Notes under the pieces: model-generated | Database searches by the model: none | Seen by the model: only the letters and a program-made list of their open reading frames with translations | Told to the model about the DNA's origin: nothing | Part shown: positions 35,720 to 47,732 of the stretch, piece by piece | Layout: every line of letters begins with the position of its first letter | Numbering within the stretch: position 1 is the first letter of the stretch | Source of the DNA: Dichetophora obliterata | Taxonomy: Eukaryota; Arthropoda; Insecta; Diptera; Sciomyzidae | Direction: 5' to 3' | Length of the DNA stretch: 64,000 nucleotides | Assembly (NCBI GenBank): GCA_963920525.1 | Contig: OY986438.1 | Location: 100,163,174 to 100,227,173, forward strand | Made by a program: the position numbers and the translations under genes

Positions 35720-38640
35720 TTTATTTATTTATTTAGTTTCTTCAGTCTATGAACAATAATTCTTACAGACTAGGCAATAGTTTTTAGCAAAAAATATATA
35801 TTACAAAATGTTATTTAACAGAGATCGCATTTGATTTTTAGATACAGAAAAATCTAGATTATGATTTGCGTTAATAATATTAAACATATGAAGAGCTTTA
35901 AAAATTGGAGCATTAGCAGCATAGTTAGTGCGACACATTACTAAATAAAAAGGATCCTGATTTCTGAGAATCCTATTAGGAGCAATAAAATTAATCATTT
36001 CTAAAAGTGAAGGGCTGTCAACCAGGCCAGATATAATATCATGTACGAAAAGGAGAGACAAAATGTTTCTCCTACTCTCAAGAGTTTTAAGACCAATAAG
36101 CAAACAACGAGCACTATATGGGTGAAAAGAATCTTCAAAATTAAGCGAGCGTAAGGCAAACCTAGTAAACGATTTCTGGACTCGTTCAAGCCTCGTCTTA
36201 TGCGTCACATAAAATGGGTCCCATATAACCGAAGCATATTCAAGCCTTGAGCGAACCAGGCTAGTAAATAACACTTTTAAAGTGTAGGGTTCAGAAAAAC
36301 AAGAACCATTACGGGGAATGAAAGCAAGCATAGCATACGCCTTTGGAATAATATAATCTAAATGCGAGACGAATGAAATTTTAGATCAAAAGCAACTCCT
36401 AGATCTTTAAACACCTTAACAGATAGCAAAGGTGTATTAACAATATGGTATGCTGACAAATGAAGATTATCTGATTTAGAGAAAGACATGAAAACGCATT
36501 TCTTTAGATTTAAAAAAATATGGTCATTAGAGCACCATTTATGAAGTTTATCTATTTCACTTTGAAGAAGTGGGTATCAGATGAATCTTTTATTTTAAGA
36601 AAACTTTTAAGATCATCTGCATACAACAGACAATTACTATGTGAAAAAAAAGATGTCACATCATTTATAAAAAGAATAAACAGCAATGGCCCCAAAATAC
36701 TCCCTTGGGGAACTCCAGAGGTAGCCACAAATGGATAGGATTTTACATTGTCAAAAGCTACAACTCACTGTCTATTTGATAAATAGGACATCAACCAGTT
36801 CAGAAAACTTGGATGAAATCCCAACATTTTTAATTTACTAATTAAAATATAATGATTTACTTTATCGAATACTTTCGAAAAATCTGTATATATCGCATCA
36901 ACTTGAAAACCTTCTAGAAACGATGATATACAGTATTCAGAAAAAATAACTAGGTTGGACATAGTTGAGCGACCAGGCATACAGCCATGCTGAGAAAGAG
37001 AAATAAAATTCTTAACTGTAAAGAAAAGATTTTCCTTTACAATTGATTCAAACAATTTAGATACCGTTGTAAGCTTTGAAATAGGTCTGTAGTTAGAAAT
37101 ATTGTTCTTAGATCCCGATTTATGTGTAGGAGTAACAAATGAAACCTTCCAACTATCAATAAAAATCCCACACCTTAATGAGTTATTAAAAATTAACATT
37201 AAAGCATAAGCTGCACTAGAAGCACAGTTTTTTAGAAAAAAGGAGCAAATCCCATCAGCATCTAACTTAAATGAAGATTTAGAGAACCAAACCCCAAATC
37301 CGGTACACATTCATTAGAAAAATCGATGTCAACATTATAAGTAGGTTCATAGTTTGAAAGAAAAAAATCTGCAAAAAGATCAGCAGTAGACTGAGCATTA
37401 TCAGATACAGAATCATTTACAAATATTAAAGAAGGAATATCTGACGAATATCTTTTTGACTTAACAAAGCGCCAAAAGAATTCTGGGCTCGATTTAATGT
37501 GGTTTTCAAATTTTAAAATATATTGCCTATGCAAATATTTATCGAGAAAATTATATTCCCGCATATAATGCCTATATAAATAAAAATAACAAAATTGGTT
37601 TGTAATAAAAAATTTTTTATAAAATTTAGAACGAAGGTTTTAATATTTTTAAACCTCGAGTGTGCCATGGCACTTTATAAACACTAGGTGTAAATTTTGG
37701 AATGATTTTATGACACACTTCAGAAACTATAGCCTTAAAGTTATTAAAACAAGAAGCCGTGTTCAAAAAGTGAAACTTATTGTCCCAGTTTATAGTGGAA
37801 AGAGCCGATTTAACAACTTCAAAATTACACGCTCTAAAATTAAAATTGGTATCTTCACAATGATTCCTCAATGGAAGATATTTATAAAATGAAACTAGGA
37901 TCTCTAATGGAACGTGGTGTGCACTAACTACTGAAATAGGAAAATCTGATTCAATAAATCTAAAATTAATATTACTAGTACAAAAAACTAAATCTAATGG
38001 TCTATTTAATGAGTTAAAGCAAAAATTAATTTGAAATAATCCAAGACCTAAAAGGTTATCTATGAGATACATTTCAACATTACTTGAGATATTAGAAGGT
38101 GAGAGATATGAGTCGGCTTGTTGCTTTAACCAAGACACATTTGGTAGATTAAAATCACCAAGTACAATTAATTGTTCACTGCGACGAAAATCAGCTACAA
38201 GAGTTGCAACGTTATCAGTGTGTGCTTTATATTGAAGAAACGAACTATTTGGCGGGATGTAAGAAGTGCAAGTGACGAGGGCATCAGATAATCCTTTAAT
38301 TGACACACAAAGCTGATCCAGACCTAAGTCAGCATTAGCTAATGCAATATTCGAAGATATAAAAGTTCGCTTTATAGCAATTAACACACCATCACCTCGA
38401 TGACGTCCAGTAGTATCACTATCCCGATCTTTTCGATAGACATTATATATATGAGGATCAAAATATTCCTCATTAAAGAAGTTTTGATTTAACCACGTCT
38501 CATTTAAAACAAAAACATCATAATCGCTTTCAGCAGTGACGGCAAAAATAGCATTTGATTTTGTTCTTAAACCAGATACGTACTTACCTTTTAAATAATT
38601 CGTCGAAATCATCCTTGTCAAAATTCACTATAATGCATAG
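35720..38640 (-). mobile_element. Non-LTR retrotransposon, 5'-truncated, with 3' TAAA tail
   Basis: The minus strand carries endonuclease (38621-37626), linker (37564-37262), reverse transcriptase (37310-about 36500) and the C-terminal part (36331-35801). It ends in a short tandem tail AAATAAATAAATAAA (35720-35735), a typical CR1/Jockey-group 3' end. No ORF1 precedes the endonuclease, so the copy is 5'-truncated at about 38640. It is the same general type as the LINE at 17830 but clearly a different family. Confidence 0.88.
35801..38621 (-). pseudogene. LINE ORF2: endonuclease and reverse transcriptase, broken
   Basis: The endonuclease frame (38621-37626, about 331 residues) includes DVFVLNETWLNQN, GDGVLIAIKRTFISS, SYIPPNSS and the catalytic GDFNLPNVSW, and runs on to YKVPWHTRGLKIL. 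The frame then breaks. The linker piece 37564-37262 holds HIKSSPEFFWRFVKSKR. The RT resumes at 37310 with DADGICSFFLKNC, ISNYRPISKLTTVSKLFE and IYTDFSKVFDKVNHYILI as far as a stop at 36765. The YADD catalytic motif is at 36612-36623 in a broken stretch, preceded by GVPQGSILGPLL. The C-terminal part (36331-35801) has SRLEYASVIWDPFY and LERVQKSFTRFALRSL. Several stops and frameshifts make it inactive. Confidence 0.88.
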
Positions 38641-39086
38641 TTTTATCTATGTCATTTTCACATTTCCAATTTACTGTCAATTCAATGAAAAACTACAACA
38701 CGTTGTTAATTAATATAAAAAATTGATAAATAATTTTTCCTTTTGGTACTTTTTTTTATTTGCTGCGAAAAAAATAGGCATTTGACGACCCAGTTGATAT
38801 CTCTGATTGTTTTCATATATTTCATGCGTTTCATTTTTGTGTAAGAGTTGATTTATGTTTCTTGATAAAAGATTATTTCATTGTTCCATTCGGTAAGCAC
38901 TTGAAGTTTCATCTCTTTTTCTTTAAATTAGAATTTTGTGTTTTAATTAGAGTCAATTACATAAACGGGCTTATTTTTTATTACTACACTTCCGTAAGAA
39001 AGACTTATTGGAAGTATACAGTTCATATGCCAGTTTATAAGTCTACAAAAAAATAATGAAGATGTTTTTTATAGATTTGTTTTAAG
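38641..39086. other. Spacer between LINE and mariner
   Basis: AT-rich DNA; nothing recognisable. Confidence 0.5.
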
Positions 39087-39088
39087 TA

Positions 39089-40378
39089 CAGGGTCCGCCA
39101 TCTAACGTTTTTTTTCAACTAGTGCTTATTTCGTGAATGGTAACACTTAGCTCATGTCTGATTTGACAGATAATTAGTTTTATCCTTCCGCTGAACGAAT
39201 ATGGTTGTGTATAAGCTTGAACAACGCTGGGAAATATTGCGACATTACTTTGAAAATCATGGTAATGTTGCAGAATGTGTGCGAAAATTGCGTACGGATT
39301 TTGGAAGAAGAGAAGCACCGTCAGCTCCGTATGTTCGTTATCTTGTGAAAAAAGTGAAAGAAACTGACATCCTCATCGATAAACCAAAGCGTGAAAGGCA
39401 GTGCGTACACCCGAGAATATTGCTGCTGTGGCAGAAAGTGTGCGTGAAGCGCCATCAACATCAATTCACCGTCGTTCTCAACAATTGAACATTTCGGAGA
39501 CATCATTGAGAAGAATTTTGCATAAAGACTTTGGTATGACGCCATACAAAGTCCAATTGGTTCAGGAGTTGAAGCCAACTGACCATCCAATGCGTTTTCG
39601 TTTCGCTAAGTGGGCCTGCGATCGACTTACAGAAGATGCCGATTTTGCCAAAAAAATCATCTTTTCAGATGAAGCTCATTTTGATCTTGGCGGGAATGTA
39701 AACAAGCAAAATTGTCGCATTTGGGGCACAGAAAACCCGCACGCATACATTGAAAAGCCGCTGCACCCAAAACGAGTCACTGTTTGGTGCGGATTTTGGT
39801 CCAGAGGCATAATTGGGCCATTTTTCTTCGAAAATGAGCAAGGAGTGGCCGTTACAGTCAATGGCGATCGTTATCGGGCCATGTTGAACGAATTTCTGTT
39901 CACAAAAATTGAAGAGGAGGATATTGGCAACATTTAGCTTCAACAGGACGGAGCTACGTGCCACACAGCCGAAGCTACACTCGATGTTTTGCGCCCTGTT
40001 TTTAAAGATCGCATTATCAGCCGCAGAGCTGATGTCGTTTGGCCACCTTGGAGCTGCGATTTGACACCGTTGGACTATTATTTGTGGGGTGCCCTCAAAG
40101 ATAAGTGTTACGCCGATAAGCCAGAAACAATTGACGCTTTAAAGGACAATATTCGTGAAGCCATTGGTGAAATACAGCTGCACACAATCGATAATGTGCT
40201 TAAAAATTGGACCGATCGTGTAGGCTACTGCATGGCCAGCCGAGGCAGCCATTTGAAGGAAATTATTTTCCATTATGAACCGGAAGGATTGTACTTTTAA
40301 ATAAAAAAAGAAATTTGAGAAAATATCCAGTAGTTTTTTTATAGCTTTTTCAAAAAAAAAGCTATTTGGCGGACCCTT
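39089..40378 (+). mobile_element. Rosa-type mariner element, subfamily 1, complete
   Basis: The ends CAGGGTCCGCCATCTAAC and (inward) AAGGGTCCGCCAAATAGC are inverted repeats, flanked by TA at 39087-39088 and 40379-40380. The 1290-bp length is normal. It is the most complete of the subfamily here. The copy at 58195 lacks an internal segment and the chimera at 6451 has only the 5' half. Confidence 0.92.
39201..40300 (+). pseudogene. Rosa-type (DD41D) mariner transposase, two lesions
   Basis: The frame begins at the ATG at 39201 (MVVYKLEQRWEILRHYFENH) with the paired helix-turn-helix domain. Loss of 7 bases near 39396, judged against the 7330 copy, shifts the frame after DKPKRE. The second frame (39401-39937) gives REAPSTSIHRRSQQLNISET, MTPYKVQLVQELKPTDHPM, the first catalytic aspartate in FSDEAHFDLGG and TVWCGFWSRGIIGP. 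It ends at a TAG (39935-39937) where the copy at 58195 has Trp. The rest (39989-40300) carries DLTPLDYYLWGALKDKCY. In this family the second aspartate (QQDGATCH) and the third (PLDYY) are separated by 41 residues, the DD41D spacing of rosa elements. This copy is inactive. Confidence 0.92.
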
Positions 40379-41477
40379 TACAAAAGTTTCATTGAAATCT
40401 TTAAGCAGCGATATTAAGGATAAGTTTGTATTTTTTGCTAAACTACCATAAAGTTATTTATCCATTAAACAACCTCTATAAAAACAGGATTTGTTTTTTT
40501 ATTAAAAGCAGAATTTTTAAAATATTATTTTGAATGTAACAAAAACTAGTTGTGGGCGGAAATACTTGATTCAAGCGACCAAAGCACTCACACCAACTTA
40601 TGATTATTTTTATTTAAATGCAAACATATTTCGCATATGTTTAGATAAGCCTTAAAGTAACTGGCATGTGGGTAAAAGTATGTTTGAACATATCCGTTAT
40701 AAGCTACCACATTTGCTTGGCTCAGAGGTAAATCGGTCCCAACGCACATCGTCGCACCTAACGAGCCCGGCATCGCAAAGTAAGATGCAGTGAATAGCCT
40801 GAAAATTGTTGCCCAGAAATCTGAGCAAAATTCTAAGCAACATTATTTAACAATATTTGTTGGCTTCCTCAACGAAAACGGACGCTCCAAAAAGGTTGCA
40901 TATAAATGTAATTTATTTCTGCTGACATGTTGAGGAAAATAAAAAAGAACTGGAAAAAATATTAATAAAAGACCATTGAATTTTGCCAAGGAAATTTCAT
41001 GAAATTCGCACGAGTAAAAGAAAAATAAAAAGCAAAAGAAAACTAAAAATATTTCATAAATTTTAAAAATGTTTAAAAATGAACGAATAAAAACATGAAA
41101 ATGCGATAAAGTTGGAACAGAATAAATATTTATGACAGACAGAACAAGCGTTTGCACTTAGTCAGGATGCTCTCATACTGATTACTGATGCCGGACAGAA
41201 GCAGTCGCGATGCAATAAATGTTAAAGGGAAGAAGTTGGAGAACGAAAACAAATCGTAACAAAAACAAATCAAGAAAAAAGTAAAAAATTCAATTATAAA
41301 TACATAAATTCTTAAAAAAATACCCGTAGTTAAAGTGACACACTCACTCAACAAATCGAAGGGGAATGCAATAGCAAAAAAATTGCAAAGTTTGATAAAG
41401 CTCCCAAAAGTATGCAAATCAATAGTGTAATAATAGTGACAACAATGCAACATCAAGCTAAGCAACAGCAGCAAGAT

Positions 41478-41624
41478 TTACAGCTTTATTTTGTATAACG
41501 AAAATGCACACCAACGACAGGCAAGACACGAGAAGCAATACTTATTTCTTTGCAAAATTCTATTGCTTCTCGTGTCTTGCTTGTCGTTGGTGTTCATTTT
41601 CGTTATACAAAATAAAGCTGTTAA
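41478..41624. repeat. 64-bp-arm hairpin (perfectly spaced inverted duplication)
   Basis: Arms at 41478-41540 and 41561-41624 are complementary over about 63 bases with three mismatches, around a 20-base loop (41541-41560). The arms contain AAGACACGAGAAGCAATA and its complement. Outside the arms the similarity stops abruptly. Any RNA crossing the site would form a long stem. It is either a snap-back inverted duplication or a small hairpin-RNA locus. Confidence 0.92.
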
Positions 41625-41724
41625 TTTCGATGGATGCATGTGTGTGTTACAAGTAAAACTTTTTCCCATTTTTTTTTCATTCAACTTAGTGCCAAAATGT
41701 TTCTTAATGGCTTAAAAAAATAAA

Positions 41725-41835
41725 CAAACATAAAGAATAAACTCACAAGCAGACAAGCAAACAGACAAATAAACAAACAGACAGACAGACCAAGAAACAA
41801 ACAAATGAATATGCAGACAGACACATAAAACCTAA
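41725..41835 (+). repeat. Imperfect (ACAAACAGACAG)-type simple repeat
   Basis: Degenerate tandem ACAGACA, ACAAACA and AAGCAGACA units are packed over about 110 bp. Confidence 0.75.
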
Positions 41836-42129
41836 AATAAGACGAAAATTTATGTTAAATTCACGCTTGCTACTTTATAACCATTAATGAATGCTGAAGC
41901 TTAAATGAAACTCACTTCCGGTGCTTACGGCGGAAGCACTCAAGACTCTGTGTTTGTGTGTGTTCGTTTTGGTTTAGTTGTATTAAAACAAATTACTAAT
42001 TGCTTTGTTTTATTTTGACATTTTTGATGTTATTGCTAAAATTTCGGATGTTATTGTATTTCTTGTTACTACTTTTTTCAGTTGATTCAGCTGAAATTCT
42101 CTTCATTTCTTCCTTAAAAATTGGAAGTA

Positions 42130-42708
42130 CAGTAATTTTCCGATTTAACAAACACAATGATTGTCAGGCCAATTCGTTAAATCGATATTTTCACTAAGCC
42201 GAGTACTGAAATAAAATGGACTAATTTTGTACTAAAATAAATGGAAATAGTATTTTACAAAATTATTTTATTGAAATAAAAACTTAAAGTAATACGAACG
42301 TAAAAAAAGGTACATAGTTAATTAAATTTTTAATGAGATTATAAAATGTTTGTGTTAGTAATATGAAAGTAGTATGTTTGACCAGCACTATTTTTGTTTG
42401 ACCCATAGGATGCAATTTTCAAAATTTTTGGTAGTTTAGAATAGATATACTTCGAGCAGAGACAATAAACTGACAAAAAACGACAAAACATACAACTAAT
42501 TGTCAATAAAACTGTTCTTTTATGCATGTTTAATGTTTTTACTACGTTTAATTCTGCTAAAAATCTCTGATTTTTCATTTTTTTCGTTAAACTGAGTACA
42601 ACTAAATTTCTTTTATTCGTCATATAAAGTACTCAATGGAAACAATTTGCTTGTTCGTTATTTGCTATTTTCGTAGAAACGAATATTCGTTAAATCGGAA
42701 AACTACTG
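42130..42708. mobile_element. Pogo-like MITE (CAGT ends, TA target)
   Basis: Left end CAGTAATTTTCCGATTTAAC and right end (inward) CAGTAGTTTTCCGATTTAAC are inverted repeats with one difference in 20 bases, flanked by TA (42128-42129 and 42709-42710). Beginning with CAGT beside a TA duplication is typical of pogo-type members of the Tc1/mariner superfamily. The 579-bp interior codes for no transposase. A further TCGTTAAATCGA phrase near 42173 echoes the ends. Confidence 0.82.
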
Positions 42709-42710
42709 TA

Positions 42711-44030
42711 ATCAATTCTTGTAAATATTAACAAATTTTTATTTTAAGTATTTTGCTGCTTTTAAGTAGTTGTCTACTTTTGGGCTTCATTAAAGTGTTT
42801 ATTTATCGTTGTTATAACGAGCAAAATGATTTGTTGCCGGATTGTGCTGCTTTTAGTTAGCCTATTTTTGGGCGTCATGAATTTATCATACTTTGACGTT
42901 TTTGTTTGTCCCAGGACACTTGGTCATGCTCAATGAAAAATTATAAGTCTGAGTAAAGTTAAGGCCCAGCTGGAAGGCTTCCGAGAAAATACACTGTACA
43001 ATTGTTTCCTAATTAAGGCGATTAGCTTTAAAATTTCATTTACGATGAAGGTCATAATAGTTATACATAAGGTTTATCCAAAGTTAGTTTAGCGCTTATT
43101 TCTCAAAGTATCATTTTAAGATAAGAAACTTTTTAAATCACTTTTAATGCACAAAGTCCAATTAGACATATATTTGACTTCATTTGGCACTGTTGTTCAA
43201 CTAAAAAATGTTTTTTATGTTAAAAAAACCGAACAAAATTTGAGTTTTAGCAACTTGTTATGTAATATAAACATTAAAATAGAAAATGGTTGGTTTAAAG
43301 GACAACTTTGCTAAAATAAGTAAAGTTAGTTATCTTAACTTCTTATTATACAAAAACTAAACTTGTACAAATTAAGCTTTTTTGTGTTTCAAGAACAACA
43401 AAACATCAAGAACAACTGAATATAATTAATTAAGCAGTGTGACCGCTAAAAAGACACAAGAACGATTGGTAGTAATTCTCAAAGAGGGATATGTTTCTAG
43501 TCCATCGCATCTGGTATGAGCTCTCAATGTCGTCATATTTTTTATTAATTTATTTTTAAAGTTTATGTGTTCGAATATTGTTGCACTGACATTCATTGAT
43601 ATTTTTCCATTGAACCCACAAACATAGCCATTTGGTGAGAATTCGCTTAATGGCGGCAATTTTTACGCTTTTTTTCATAGTAAAACACTGATTCCTGTAT
43701 ATATTTCTACTACCATATAAAGTGCTCAGAAAAATATAAGCCAACTATGGAACGATCTGTATATTTTTAAGAGCACATGTATATTCCAAACTAAGAAAAG
43801 TGGAATTCATATAACATTATAGTTAGTTGTAAGAATACGATTATAGTGAAGTTGGATTCCGTCAATTACAAGGAGCATGGATGGCGAGTTTGCGCCGATT
43901 TAAAAGTCACCACACTGCCGTGTCGCAAATAAAGTGGCCACCCGAGCATGTTTTAGGTGCAGTTGGTATACACGTTGTGCTGGTAATCAATTTGAAAAAA
44001 TTATTGGCAGTTGAGAAAAAAATCACATTC
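42711..44030. other. Unassigned DNA with a dispersed-repeat piece
   Basis: The segment 43540-43600 (TTATTTTTAAAGTTTATGTG followed by TTCGAATATTGTTGCACTGACATT) recurs diverged at 61018-61080 in the same orientation, so it is part of an interspersed repeat. No coding domain was recognised in the rest. Confidence 0.45.
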
Positions 44031-44035
44031 TCAAT

Positions 44036-44200
44036 ATGGAAAGCGTCATTTATGAAGCGCTTGTTCCAAGTGAGAACATGTTGTTGCCGCCTTTTCATAT
44101 AAAGCTTGGCGTCATGAAAAATTTCGTCAAGCCGTTGCCATCGGTTGGCTCTAAAAACTTGGCCCCTAGCTTTGGGCTCAAGCTTCATTTCTAAATTTAG
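44036..44200 (+). pseudogene. Fragment resembling an uncharacterised arthropod repeat-borne protein
   Basis: The plus strand from about 44038 reads ESVIYEALVPSENMLLPPFH, then IKLGVMKNFVKPLPSVGSKN, to a stop near 44196. The phrase LLPPLHIKLGLMKNFVK, differing here by two residues, is one I recall from uncharacterised proteins that occur in many copies in arthropod genomes. The recall is from memory and no search was run. No start codon or upstream domain could be joined, and the minus-strand frame over the same bases (44221-43907) is the shadow. Function unknown. Confidence 0.4.
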
Positions 44201-44499
44201 CAGCTCTCGTTTGTGCGTCAAGCCATTTTTAAAATTTGTGATGCTTGTGCTCGTGAATCAAGCCTCATTTTTGGTGTCAGAAACTGAGTCCGAACCGCCC
44301 TTGTAGCTCATGTTTTCAAGAAAGGAGGTAAGATTGGAGCCATTGGCAAGCGTCAAAACAAGACTATTTTCAAGCCAATTTTAAGTATTAAAAAATAAGA
44401 AAGCAGGAAAATTGTATGTCACATCCCAGTAGTAATTTTGGAGTCAATTGAAAAAATCAACTAGCTCATTTCCCATGTAGGAAATGCCCAGTTTGACGA

Positions 44500-44745
44500 C
44501 AGGCTGAAGACTCAACCAGTACTGGCAGACCCATGCTTGGCTTATAAGCCTTCGCCCACGACTCAGCTAGAACTGACATATCAAGGCATGGTTTATAAAC
44601 CTTCTCCCAAGACTCAGCCTGAACTGAAAGACCAAGGCTTGGCTAATCAGTTCTCGCCCGTAATTGCTCGTAATTGCCAATACTCAGCTAGAATACTGGC
44701 CTAAGCCTCAACCAGGTCTGCCACGCCAAATCATGGTTCAGATAT
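44500..44745. repeat. Degenerate tandem repeat of about 53-bp units
   Basis: Units with the order GGCTTRGYTTATAAGCCTTC, then CCCACGACTCAGC and GAACTG, recur near 44531 and 44585, and more diverged copies follow near 44635 and 44690. Similar words (CCAAGGCTTAGCGAGTC, CAAGACTGGGCGAGTC) occur near 60400-60500, so a related repeat may be there too. Confidence 0.5.
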
Positions 44746-44863
44746 TTTTGCCAATCCTCCACCAATTCAAATTTAAAAACAAATAATTTTTGCTTTGTTT
44801 ATTACGTACCAAGGAATTAATTACATAAAATAATTGCCTTAAGCCGGCGCGTTGCTGCCGCGG

Positions 44864-45350
44864 CCCCGTTATCAGTGAAACTGTATATGAAAATTGTGGT
44901 CGAATACTGAATTCCAAGGCTGTGCGACCTGTAACTCAAAAGCTGTTGAATTTCTCAAATTTAGGTTGTATGGGAAGCGCTACGCCCCCTTTTCCAACAC
45001 AATACCGAAGTCCGAGGCTGTGCGGCCTATAACTCTAAAGCTATTCGATATCGCAAATTTGAGTTGTATGGGGGGTGCCACTCCCCCTTGTTTAACTCCC
45101 ATAAAATGTTATCAGTGAAACGGAACGTGAAAATTGTGGTCGAATACCGAATTCCGAGGCTGTGCGGCCTATAACTCTAAAGCTATTCGATATCGCAAAT
45201 TTAGGCTGTATGGGAGGTGCCACGCCAACTGGAGGTAGGAGGGTGAAATAAACTTTACGACCTACCAAATGTACATACAAAATTTCATAAAAATCGGGTG
45301 AGTCGTTTGGGAGGAGTTCGGTAACAAACGGCGTGACACGATAATTTTAT
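44864..45350. repeat. Tandem array of about 100-200-bp units (GAGGCTGTGCGGCC)
   Basis: Three units contain GAGGCTGTGCGGCCTATAAC (or a variant), AAAGCTATTCGATATCGC and TTGTATGGGRRGTGCCACGCC. They lie near 44921, 45014 and 45157. The first and third also share TTATCAGTGAAAC and GAAAATTGTGGTCGAATAC upstream. The array ends in ATAAAAATCGGGTGAGTCG and GTGACACGATAATTTTATG, phrases common at the edges of interspersed repeats in insects. The class is uncertain. Confidence 0.6.
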
Positions 45351-45517
45351 GTATTAAATTAGTAAACACTGTTCAGTTGCAGAAGCCGAGCTATTATTAC
45401 GTTAAAAATTGCCGTACAATGCGAACATTTTTAAAAGTGAAAATGACACGCGAAATGAAGACAAAACCAAATGCGTCAGAACGTTTCATCGGACGCAAAG
45501 TTCCTCGTGGTGGCTAA

Positions 45518-47160
45518 GTCTGCGGACAGAGTAAAGGCTGATGCAATCAGGCAGGCAGGCAGGCGCAGGCAGGTACCTGCTCAGTAAATAAGCCGTGCAG
45601 AGTGAATGCGAGTAGGTCAGATCAGATCAGTGCGAGAAAAAGTTTGTTATTTATTTTTTTCCCCTATTTTTTTATATTTTGCATCCTCCGCTAATGGAGT
45701 TTATGAAAATTTTTTATTTTCTATACACAAATAGCACACGCTATTGAGCTTCAATAGAGCTACAATAGAGCTACAACTCAAAAAATTTCATTTTCAGGAA
45801 GAGCAAAAAACAAGTTTTCTTCAAGTGACTCCATACAAAAAAAAAAAAAGAGACAAAACTATTTTTATAATTAAAGGCTAAGAATATGTGTACAAAATTA
45901 AGATAGCAGATGTATATCATCGCTACAAATAGTCTTACACGAAAAAGTATATGTGTAAACATTTTGAGATGTGACTCTTTTGAAGAGGGTGTGCGATACG
46001 TTGTGCCACTAGGCCAGCCCAGAATTGCACTGAGAATTTCAAACTAAAATTAGCGTTTCCTTCGGTGGCTAGGAATATTCCATTGACCGATGAGATAACT
46101 CTCCAGAAATTTTATCCTAATCGGACACCGATAAAGTAAGGCTCATTGCAGTTTAATCTCATTACATTGGTATAAAGGGCGAAAATGAGGTGTTTCGTCA
46201 TTAAAATGTGTATTAAAATTATGTAAACTGATTAAATAATTCTATACATTTAATCAAAAGTAGATTCAAATACCTTTATAACGTGTCATCGGTGAAAAAA
46301 ATCGGATGAAAATTACCAGAGTTGTGGTATTTTACTTTTCGAAAAAATTCTATATTCTTTCTTGTTGTAATAAAAAAGTCGTAAAAATCCAAATTAAAAA
46401 AAAATTGCAATGAAATGTTGTTAAACAATTTTCTGAAACAACACTTAATACAAATACAAAAAATTGTGTCATTAATTTGAATAACTTGGTCGTTATGGAA
46501 TTTTTTATTAGAAGTGTACCCTTTTTGAAAATGTTGAGTTTGAGTACTTTTACGAAAAAAATTCTCAAAAATACAAACTTTTAACCAACAACAAAATTAA
46601 AAACACCAAAATCCTAAGAAAAAAGTTATTGCTAGTGAAACTTGATTTTTTTTCAAATAGCAGCTAAGTGCCTGTTTCTGGCATTTCGAACACAACAAAA
46701 AATCATAAAAACGTTATATCTCATTTGAAATATTTTTGATTTTTGTATTACAAAAATTGTTGGAATTCAAGGGCTGCCTTCATTTTAGACCCTGGTTTTA
46801 CTGTTCAAAATATTAAAAAAAAAAATGCTAAACGAAGCAATTACATTTTTTATTGTTTTATTTGTTTTAAATGTATAACATTTGTTTCTTACTTGCCCAA
46901 CAATTGTCCATTCTATCAATTTATCATTCTCGCGTGCACAACTTATCACCAACAACAACACAATCTTAATCGACGTTAACAAAATTTGTCAATATCCACC
47001 AAAAACAACCCTCACACTCACATTAACATGTGCGCGGTCGGTGCTGTTCATGATACAAAGAACTACAGATAAAGTATTGCGCATGTCCGCCATCTTTGCT
47101 GTGACGTGCAAGGTGCTCATTGATTGCACCGTAGTCACAATTTTTTCATAGGGTGTAAAG
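45518..47160 (+). repeat. Left arm of the foldback-like element
   Basis: This is the uninterrupted arm. Its inner part (46880-47090, with CACGCGAG/CTCGCGTG, ATCGACGTTAAC and ACATGTGCGCGGTCG) is matched inverted at 49040-49190, and its outer part at 52785-53923. Its innermost 100 bp (GTTCATGATACAAAGAACTA) is matched inverted near 47930-47960 instead, so the centre was rearranged. No coding region was identified. Confidence 0.75.
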
Positions 47161-47313
47161 ATTTTAAAATGAAATGAAAATGAAATGACTGAAATGAAAT
47201 AAATATTGTTAAATAAAGCAAATGTCCAAAATAAAGTAAATACATTTTTTAGTACTTGTTGTTAAAAAAATTGCATATTTTGTAGGGGTGTTTTTCCCTT
47301 TTTTACCGATTTA

Positions 47314-47732
47314 TAGCCCAAACAGAATAGGCATAGCCAACACGTAGCGAGCTGTCGAAAATGTAGCCAACGAAATGTTGTGCACAGAATAGAATTTGTG
47401 TTGATAACGCAGATAGAGCTTTATGCTTACAATATTTTGTTATATTTTACAAAATTAATAGATACTGCCTTTTGCATATCATAATTTATTTGCTTTTTTA
47501 CTAATTTGGACTAATATGTTTTAGTTAATTTTAAGTTTTATAATTTGAACTATGTATTTTGACATTTCGCTACCGTTGGCTGCGAAAAAAGTTAAAAGTT
47601 CGTCAACATTTTTGTTCGCTACGTGTTGGTTATTTTTATTATGTTCATTTCATAGGGTTGCAAGGCAACCAACTTCTATGTTGACATTTCTTTTGTTGGC
47701 TGCGTGTTGGCTATGCTTATTCTGTTTGGGCT
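47314..47732. mobile_element. MITE with TTA target duplication inside the foldback centre
   Basis: Ends TAGCCCAAACAGAATAGGCA and (inward) TAGCCCAAACAGAATAAGCA continue as TAGCCAACACG on both sides, giving about 33-bp inverted repeats with two mismatches. TTA flanks both ends (47311-47313 and 47733-47735). Inner phrases such as GTTGGCTGCG and AACGTAGC recur. It is noncoding. The 3-bp TTA duplication suits a PIF/Harbinger-type element, but that is inference. Confidence 0.78.

Larger units (their letters stand above)
40381..42129. other. Low-copy-looking DNA with a hairpin and simple repeat
   Basis: Apart from the hairpin at 41478-41624 and the simple repeat at 41725-41835, I see nothing bounded. 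Short minus-strand frames at 41157-40843 and 41474-41130 are Phe/Leu-rich and have no domain beyond what AT-rich sequence gives by chance. A TGTGTGTTCGTTTTGG region near 41950 resembles gene-flanking DNA of flies. Confidence 0.4.

Noticed and set aside
39115..39964. Antisense frames over the mariner at 39089 (also at 58611-58910)
   Set aside because: They are shadows of the transposase on the opposite strand; the sense strand carries the conserved motifs.
43907..44221. 104-codon minus-strand frame
   Set aside because: The opposite strand over the same bases carries the recognisable LLPPFHIKLG peptide, so this is its shadow.
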